Of a DNA stretch of 12,147 nt, positions 7,215-12,147 are shown one piece after another. Both the position numbers and the translations under genes were made by a program. The DNA is taken from NCBI GenBank assembly GCA_012735455.1, contig JAAYHG010000093.1, positions 1-12,147 of the forward strand, in the 5' to 3' direction. Source of the DNA: Bacillota bacterium. GTDB taxonomy: Bacteria > Bacillota > DTU030 > DUMP01. The number at the start of each line of letters is the position of its first letter. Positions within the stretch are counted from its first letter, which is position 1. The notes below the pieces were generated by a model that was not told the origin of the DNA, ran no database searches, and was given only the letters and a program-made list of their open reading frames with translations.

Positions 7215-7736
7215 CTAGGGCCTAACCACCGCAATGTAAGGAAGGTTCCGGTACATCTCGTTGTAGTCTAGACCATACCCCACGACAAAGCGGTCAGGGA
7301 TTTCGAAACCAATGTCCTTTACCGGAACATTGACCTTACGGCGGGAGGGCTTGTCAAGCAGTGTACAAATGTTCAGGCTAGCCGGATGTCGGCTCTTAAG
7401 GTGCCGGTAAAGGTAATCCAGCGTCAGCCCTGTGTCGATAATGTCCTCCACTATCAGTACATGGCGTCCCTCTAAGCTTTCCTCCAGGTCCTTCAGGATG
7501 CGCACTACCCCGGAAGACTCAGTGGAAGAACCATAGCTGGAAACAGCCATGAAGTCGAAGGTAGCAGGCAGTTTGATTCTTTGCGCCAACTCGCTCAGGA
7601 ATATAACCGCACCTTTCAGCACCCCTACCAAAAGAAGCGTCTTACCCTCATAATCTTTGGTGATGGCCTCGCCCATTTCTTTGATCCGCGCTTTAAGAGT
7701 TGCTTCGTCCACTAGTACTTCAGTAATCTCGCTCAT
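7215..7736 (-). CDS. hpt: Hypoxanthine phosphoribosyltransferase
   Basis: It salvages hypoxanthine (and usually guanine) to IMP and GMP using PRPP. The 173-residue product shows loop I around LKGAVIFL (40-47), the flexible loop with SSYGS (66-70), the PRPP-binding motif VLIVEDIIDTG (93-103) with Glu97, Asp98 and the catalytic Asp101, and the C-terminal base-binding FVVGYGLDYNE (150-160). Length is normal (B. subtilis HprT has about 180). The ATG start (7734-7736) lies inside the 3' end of tilS; the two reading frames overlap by 17 bases, and AAAGGGGAT upstream serves as ribosome binding site. The pair is therefore translationally coupled or at least one transcript. In Firmicutes the enzyme is a target of (p)ppGpp. 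Confidence 0.97.
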   Translation of the reverse strand: MSEITEVLVDEATLKARIKEMGEAITKDYEGKTLLLVGVLKGAVIFLSELAQRIKLPATFDFMAVSSYGSSTESSGVVRILKDLEESLEGRHVLIVEDIIDTGLTLDYLYRHLKSRHPASLNICTLLDKPSRRKVNVPVKDIGFEIPDRFVVGYGLDYNEMYRNLPYIAVVRP

Positions 7737-9171
7737 CAGTATCCCCTTTCTCAGTATCTGCTGTTGTAAGTCTCCTTACCTCTACAGCAATCTTATTCTT
7801 GGTATCACCTGTGATGACAAAGCGCTCATCTGTTCGCCTACCTACAACCCAAACAACAGCCTGCGCCGTGCCAATAATGAGGGTACGCTCGCGTTCGTGG
7901 CGCGGTATTTTTTCATCAATGAAATAATCACTGAGTTTCTTTCTCCCTCCCAACCCACTAGGATAAAACCAATCGCCAGGGCGACGAATACGGGCATACA
8001 GGTCCGGTCCCGTGCGATCGTAGTCAAACAGCGCCTGTGCAACAAGATCCCCTGTCGGTTCAGCAGGACGCTGATCTTCCGCTAGCCAAGTAATTACAAC
8101 ATACCCTAACTCGGGAATAAGTGTTGTACCCGGTACAGCCAATTCATAGGAAAAGGATACCACCTTTTCTTTTTTGACCCTGCGAGCCAAGCGAATGCTG
8201 CTGTAGAGCCGCTCCGCGGAAACCCCGCGGGGAAGATCTACTGACGTCCCTGCTGTTTTCGCCATTAGAGCCAAGACGCATTCTGTATGTTCATAACCGA
8301 GATCTCGCGTATCCCCAAAAGTAGCAGCCACCTGACTGAAGGCTAGACGCACCAAGCGGCGACGCAAGGCCAGCGGTTGCTCTGCGAGTTTGCTCACGCT
8401 AAGCTCCACGGCCGCTCCTTTTCTAAGGGCCGTCCCCCGGTATGCTGCCTCAGTTGCGGCGGCCAAGTAATCGTCCTCCACCTGCCAAATGTCTGCTGCC
8501 TGGGCTAGAGCCGCCTTGATGTTGCCATTGGCATTAGCTTTGAGCCAAGGGAGCAACTGGTGGCGAATACGATTTCTTAGGTATGCAGGATTATCGTTGT
8601 AGGGATCGTGGCGCGGAGTGAGTCCTGCAGCGGCACAATAGGCCTCCGTTTCGGAGCGCGTAACTTCCAACAGGGGCCTAACCACCCAACCGTAGTCCAC
8701 CTTTCGCTTCGGGCGGATAGCAGCGATACCGGTGAGACCAGCACCGCGCACCAGATGCATCAGCACTGTTTCCGCCTGGTCATCCCTGGTTTGCCCCACA
8801 GCCACTTTAGTCGCCCCGGTTTGTAGGGCCAAACGGGCATAAAAACGGTAGCGGGCCTCGCGGCCAGCCTGTTCCACTGTCATTCCGGTGCGGCGAATCA
8901 AAGCCGGGACATTTGCATCCTCACGGAAAAAAGGAATTCCAAGCTCCCCGGCCAAGCCAGCCACCCACTCGGCATCAGCCTCTGCCTCTGCACCTCGAAA
9001 CATGTGATTCACGTGACCTACTACAAGTCTTACCTGCAGTTCTGGCGCCAAGGCGGCCAAAGCCAAGAGCAGGGCCGTAGAATCCGGCCCACCGGATACT
9101 GCCACCACCACAAGATCTCCTGGTGAGAATAGGTCGTAGCGTTCAATAGTGCGCCGCACTTTACTCAGCAA
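7720..9171 (-). CDS. tilS: tRNA(Ile)-lysidine synthetase
   Basis: It attaches lysine to C34 of the CAU-anticodon tRNA-Ile, so that the tRNA reads AUA and is charged with isoleucine; the gene is normally essential. The 483-residue product has the PP-loop ATP pyrophosphatase motif SGGPDST (26-32), HVNHMFRG (53-60), GQTRDDQAETVLMHL (126-140) and NRIRHQLLP (200-208). A C-terminal domain for tRNA acceptor-stem recognition contains RRPGDWF (396-402) and a KKLSDYFID block (411-419). Length matches the long, three-domain form found in Bacillus. The start is TTG (9169-9171) with GGAGTGAG upstream; a GTG four codons later is a less supported alternative. I found no convincing promoter in the 171-base gap to spoIIE. 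Confidence 0.96.
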   Translation of the reverse strand: MLSKVRRTIERYDLFSPGDLVVVAVSGGPDSTALLLALAALAPELQVRLVVGHVNHMFRGAEAEADAEWVAGLAGELGIPFFREDANVPALIRRTGMTVEQAGREARYRFYARLALQTGATKVAVGQTRDDQAETVLMHLVRGAGLTGIAAIRPKRKVDYGWVVRPLLEVTRSETEAYCAAAGLTPRHDPYNDNPAYLRNRIRHQLLPWLKANANGNIKAALAQAADIWQVEDDYLAAATEAAYRGTALRKGAAVELSVSKLAEQPLALRRRLVRLAFSQVAATFGDTRDLGYEHTECVLALMAKTAGTSVDLPRGVSAERLYSSIRLARRVKKEKVVSFSYELAVPGTTLIPELGYVVITWLAEDQRPAEPTGDLVAQALFDYDRTGPDLYARIRRPGDWFYPSGLGGRKKLSDYFIDEKIPRHERERTLIIGTAQAVVWVVGRRTDERFVITGDTKNKIAVEVRRLTTADTEKGDTDERDY

Positions 9172-9261
9172 GAATACTCACTCCAAATAAAGGGACCTCT
9201 TATATACTCTGTCCAAGTTACAATTCGCCTATATGGCTAGTATTTCCTTCTCTTAGTCATC

Positions 9262-9296
9262 CAGCCAAAACAATAACCCTTCGCCTTCGGGTTGTT
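9262..9296 (-). terminator. Possible weak terminator after spoIIE
   Basis: On the minus strand AACCC (9289-9293) pairs with GGGTT (9275-9279), extendable by AACAA/TTGTT with a small bulge, and ATTGTTTTGG follows. It lies about 50 bases after the spoIIE stop. The stem is short. The sequence can fold in an alternative way with CCCTTCG at 9307-9313 (see findings), so the call is tentative. Confidence 0.4.
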
Positions 9297-9342
9297 CTCC
9301 CTTAGACGAAGGGCTACAACTAATCTTCGCTCGTAATACCCT

Positions 9343-11733
9343 CTAAGCGTGTTCCACCTTGACTGCAAGCGCTGTCATGTCATCTGGCACTCCGCCAGCG
9401 CGGCGACCGGCCAAGTCTAGAACCATAGAGGCTAGTTCTTCGGGTTCGGCATCACTGCGACTCAAATAGTCTACCAGCCAATCCAGGCCTGGCGTGCGGT
9501 GCCCGCGCGCCTCCAGAACACCATCACTTACCATAAGCAAAATATCTCCTGCTCGCAGCCGCTTCCTGGTAACGGCAGCTGCCACAGCCGGCAGGATGCC
9601 TAAAGGCGGCGCACTAGGGTTAATCACTGTCACCGTCCGGCCCCGTTTGATAAAACTCGGGCAAGAACCCACCTTGATAAACTCCACTTCCCCTTGATAA
9701 GGGTCGAGCAAAGCCAGGTCCAAGGTGGCGAAACGTTCCTCTGGCGAGCGCAATGCCAGTATGGAGTTCAGAGTACGCAAAATCAGGTCTTTTTCTAAAC
9801 CAGCCGCGAGCAACTTTTCTAGTAGTCGTACTGTAGCGCGGCTTTCTTGCGCGGCTTTGGGACCGGTACCCATACCATCACTTAGAATTAGGGCCTGTCG
9901 GCCATCTGGCAACTCCAAAGCTTGAAAAGAGTCCCCGGAGACTTCCCCGTCCTTCTTAGCCCGACTAAAGCCTGCGGCAACAAAACGGAAGCTGGAGGCA
10001 AGCGTGGCCTTAAGGCGGCACTCCTGTCCAGTACGGGTTAAGGCGCAGCTGAGGGGCTGACCACGCATGGGGCGGCGTAGGGTTTGGCTCAAGATGGCTG
10101 CAACCAAAGGCACACACTCACGGCCACCTGGGCAGTCAAGGGAAGCCAGGTACACCTCCGGCTGGCCGGAGGGATTCTGCCAAACTTCTACAGTTTCCGC
10201 CTTGATCTGACGTCGTGCCAACTCATCCTTAATAATCTGAGCTTCACCATCTAATGCCTTGACATCTATCTTAAGCTCTGTGGCCAAATTATCCATCACC
10301 TGGGCTATGCCGGCCAACTGCGCCGAAACAACCTCACGGTCTTCTTCAAGGCGTTTTTGCCATTGCATATTGATCCGATAAGTATCAAAGAGGTAATTTA
10401 TAGTAACCAAGAGCTCATCCAAGTGCTGACAGCGGTGGCGAATGCCGGAGGGAATATCCTCTTTCACCAATCCTCCATGCGCCTCTGCCAAAGCCAGAAG
10501 ATCAAAGATGCTTTGATAGGTCTTGTAGAAATCCGTCTCCCAACAGCTGCGGTAAAGGTTGCAGCTCTCGCACACTTTAGCGGTAAGGGCGGCAAAGAGG
10601 GTATTTAAGCGGCTCTCTTCCTTCGTCTTTGTTGTTATGGCTACCTCTTTAAATGAAACTGATAGTTCATGGAAAATCTGACTAAATTCAGCTAGACGTT
10701 CACTGGCTGCCTGCCGGAGCCGCCCCTCATAGCTCTGCTGGCGCACACGCTGTTCTCGGGTCCCGGGAACCAAACTTGAGATTTCACTTAACCAGATACC
10801 CGGTGTAAACCAAAAGAGCACCATGGCCACAAGAGGGGCCAAAAGGTAGCCTAAGGCTAAACTCTCGGGTAAGAGATAGAGAGTCAGAACCAAATCACCC
10901 AAGAAATAACCCAAGGCTGTCCCAGGCTTACCCGCCTCGCGCAGGAGACCAGCTAAAAGTCCCGCAAAACCTAGAATACTGATGCCTTCCGGTGAACTGA
11001 AGCCGGTGACGATGCCAACCGTAGCAGCCAGTACGCCCATGGCAGCGCCCATGGCTCCGCCCCCTACCAGAGCTAATACAAGCACTAAGTAGCGGCTTAG
11101 GACGGCAGCTGGGGCCACGAACCCTCCTGGCAAACCCGCTGTCCCAGCCAATGCCACTGCCGTCACCAAGCCCAGGGAGATAACCTCTTCATTGGTGAGT
11201 ACAGTGCCAACCCGCCGGCCCAAAACTGCAGGTAAGCCGTGGGAAAAAATCATCGTGGTCACCGCCGCCAGCACAGCCTCAAACATTACCAAGCCAAGAT
11301 CATAGGCAGTCCCACCGGTAATGAGCGTGACGAAACCCCGTACAATTAAGATACCCACAGCCAAGGTAAAGGCCTGCCGTACCGGGAGCCAAGGAGCGCG
11401 CCCCCGCCGCTCGAGCAAAGCAATCCCTATCATCATAACGGCATATGGCAGGGTACCCTTAAAACCAAGTACCGTACCGAGGCCGATTACTGTCCATAAA
11501 CCTACCATTGCTGTAATAAAGTCATGCTCCGACAATAGCGCAGTGAATAAGGCAGGCCCAAAGGGAGCCATCCCATCTAACAGATTAGCCCGACCAGCCA
11601 GGAAAGCACCTGCTGCTAAGAGCAATATCCCTTTACCATCCAGGCGCCAGTTTCTTCCTATGTTCTCGATCACCGGCGTGTTCTTGCCCGGATACGGGCA
11701 CAGGCGCATGAACGCCTCCTTACCAGTGGTCAC
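9343..11733 (-). CDS. spoIIE: Stage II sporulation protein E, membrane PP2C phosphatase
   Basis: SpoIIE dephosphorylates the anti-anti-sigma factor SpoIIAA in the forespore, which activates sigma-F, and takes part in polar septum formation. Numbered from the chosen GTG (796 residues), about ten hydrophobic segments fill residues 34-315. A helical regulatory region follows with a Cys cluster (Cys388, 391, 397), and then the PP2C domain. Its metal-binding aspartates appear in SGDSF (Asp601), SDGMGTG (Asp619), VSDGV (Asp737) and PDDMTAL (Asp784, Asp785). Order and spacing match the Bacillus protein of 827 residues. The start is uncertain. GTG at 11733 has AAGGAGG 9 bases upstream, and ATG at 11709 has a second AAGGAGG 5 bases upstream. 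The longest frame starts at GTG 11766 but has no ribosome binding site. The gene stands between a tRNA and tilS, as in related genomes. Confidence 0.96.
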   Translation of the reverse strand: MTTGKEAFMRLCPYPGKNTPVIENIGRNWRLDGKGILLLAAGAFLAGRANLLDGMAPFGPALFTALLSEHDFITAMVGLWTVIGLGTVLGFKGTLPYAVMMIGIALLERRGRAPWLPVRQAFTLAVGILIVRGFVTLITGGTAYDLGLVMFEAVLAAVTTMIFSHGLPAVLGRRVGTVLTNEEVISLGLVTAVALAGTAGLPGGFVAPAAVLSRYLVLVLALVGGGAMGAAMGVLAATVGIVTGFSSPEGISILGFAGLLAGLLREAGKPGTALGYFLGDLVLTLYLLPESLALGYLLAPLVAMVLFWFTPGIWLSEISSLVPGTREQRVRQQSYEGRLRQAASERLAEFSQIFHELSVSFKEVAITTKTKEESRLNTLFAALTAKVCESCNLYRSCWETDFYKTYQSIFDLLALAEAHGGLVKEDIPSGIRHRCQHLDELLVTINYLFDTYRINMQWQKRLEEDREVVSAQLAGIAQVMDNLATELKIDVKALDGEAQIIKDELARRQIKAETVEVWQNPSGQPEVYLASLDCPGGRECVPLVAAILSQTLRRPMRGQPLSCALTRTGQECRLKATLASSFRFVAAGFSRAKKDGEVSGDSFQALELPDGRQALILSDGMGTGPKAAQESRATVRLLEKLLAAGLEKDLILRTLNSILALRSPEERFATLDLALLDPYQGEVEFIKVGSCPSFIKRGRTVTVINPSAPPLGILPAVAAAVTRKRLRAGDILLMVSDGVLEARGHRTPGLDWLVDYLSRSDAEPEELASMVLDLAGRRAGGVPDDMTALAVKVEHA

Positions 11734-11794
11734 CGCGCCCAACCTCCTTACCCAACTTGGCCGCACTTTGCAGCCAGTTCACGAGGGTAAGGTT

Positions 11795-11827
11795 ATTGTA
11801 GCATTATTTTCTGGAAAAACTTGTCAT
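11795..11827 (-). promoter_or_regulatory. Candidate Spo0A-type sigma-A promoter of spoIIE with 21-bp spacer
   Basis: ATGACA (11822-11827) and TACAAT (11795-11800) are separated by 21 bp on the minus strand. Such an over-long spacer is known for B. subtilis spoIIE and spoIIG, where phosphorylated Spo0A compensates. Loose matches to the TGTC core of Spo0A boxes lie at 11822-11827, 11843-11849 and 11858-11864, none perfect. An overlapping alternative with normal spacing exists: TTGCCG (11850-11855), 18 bp, TATAAT (11826-11831). Confidence 0.5.
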
Positions 11828-11923
11828 TATATGCTAGGTGCCGCCGACACGGCAATCTGTCAGCCTCGTGTTACGTAACCTAAGCTAGGGAGAGAAAAAG
11901 GGGAGAACTTCGAGCTAGAAGAG

Positions 11924-11962
11924 AACAAGACAAAAACGGCGGGGGTTGAAACCCTCGCCGTT
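11924..11962 (-). terminator. Intrinsic terminator of tRNA-Val
   Basis: AACGGCGAGGGT pairs with the inverted copy at 11935-11946 around a 4-base loop (12 bp, one G-U pair; hairpin 11935-11962). TTTTGTCTTGTT follows on the minus strand. The hairpin starts 12 bases after the tRNA 3' end. Confidence 0.85.
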
Positions 11963-11974
11963 ACTATGTTCTTT

Positions 11975-12049
11975 TGGTGGGCGGAACAGGGATCGAACCT
12001 GTGACCCCCTGCTTGTAAGGCAGGTGCTCTCCCGCTGAGCTATCCGCCC
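11975..12049 (-). tRNA. tRNA-Val(UAC)
   Basis: The minus strand folds into a complete cloverleaf of 75 bases including an encoded CCA. The acceptor stem is GGGCGGA with TCCGCCC, and the D arm is GCTC/GAGC. The anticodon arm is CCTGC/GCAGG with loop CTTACAA (anticodon TAC), and the T arm is ACAGG/CCTGT with loop TTCGATC. The discriminator base is A, as expected for valine. All stems pair perfectly. Because CCA is encoded, the Cca enzyme at 499-1887 would only repair this tRNA. Confidence 0.98.
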
Positions 12050-12077
12050 ACTGAAGCGGCCGCTGGACCGTGTCTCC

Positions 12078-12106
12078 ATTCTAGCATGTGAGAGGAAATG
12101 AGTCAA
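12078..12106 (-). promoter_or_regulatory. Strong sigma-A promoter of tRNA-Val
   Basis: TTGACT (12101-12106), a 17-bp spacer and TAGAAT (12078-12083) on the minus strand give a near-consensus promoter. The predicted start is about 22 bases before the mature tRNA 5' end. This suggests that the tRNA is transcribed alone or heads its own unit. Confidence 0.85.
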
Positions 12107-12147
12107 GGGCCTAAGCGCCACAGTGTCGTTATTCTGTGATAATGTCA

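Noticed and set aside
9172..9262. Possible tilS promoter around TATATA in the spoIIE-tilS gap
   Set aside because: No -35 element at acceptable distance and quality could be paired with it.
11321..11878. 185-residue plus-strand frame opposite the spoIIE start
   Set aside because: It is antisense to the SpoIIE membrane domain and its leader. Its basic, low-complexity composition is typical of a shadow frame.
11870..11879. Perfect palindrome GTTACGTAAC upstream of spoIIE
   Set aside because: A single 10-base palindrome outside both promoter candidates is within chance expectation. It was kept only as a note.
11915..12121. 68-residue minus-strand frame over the tRNA
   Set aside because: It is a read-through of tRNA-Val, its promoter and its terminator, not a protein gene.
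12119..12138. Inverted repeat CACAG-N10-CTGTG upstream of the tRNA promoter
   Set aside because: The arms are only 5 bases long and the sequence is cut by the window edge. It does not match an operator I know.
1..12147. Mobile elements, CRISPR arrays, prophage or defence genes
   Set aside because: No transposase or integrase motifs, no regularly spaced repeats and no terminal inverted repeats were seen. All genes are collinear core genes.

Overview
The window reads as chromosomal core sequence of a spore-forming member of the Firmicutes, most likely a Moorella- or Desulfotomaculum-like clostridium. The signs are spoIIE (sporulation), the conserved block spoIIE-tilS-hpt-ftsH-coaX-dusB, and strong AGGAGG-type ribosome binding sites with frequent TTG and GTG starts. 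The taxon is an inference from gene content and order. Every gene I can support lies on the minus strand, so transcription runs from high to low coordinates.

From the right edge inward, a tRNA-Val(UAC) has a near-consensus sigma-A promoter and a hairpin terminator. spoIIE follows, with its own promoter region. Next come tilS and hpt, which overlap by 17 bases, and then ftsH with its own promoter and a hairpin-prone leader. A hot-dog thioesterase and coaX (type III pantothenate kinase) follow ftsH closely. After a short gap with an 8-bp hairpin come dusB and an unrecognised 320-residue protein. A strong intrinsic terminator (1926-1953) closes this group. cca (tRNA nucleotidyltransferase with an HD domain) is next.

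The left edge holds the most interesting non-coding element: a GEMM-I (cyclic di-GMP-I) riboswitch aptamer at 336-422. It has an upstream promoter and a downstream terminator, and it leads into a truncated membrane protein that is probably a methyl-accepting chemotaxis protein.

Functionally the window combines tRNA biology (tRNA-Val, tilS, dusB, cca), purine salvage (hpt), membrane proteolysis (ftsH), CoA metabolism (coaX, probably the thioesterase), sporulation (spoIIE) and second-messenger control of a probable chemoreceptor. I see no mobile element, CRISPR array, prophage or defence cassette. The best candidates for undescribed biology are the 320-residue protein co-transcribed with dusB and the FlK-like thioesterase beside coaX.
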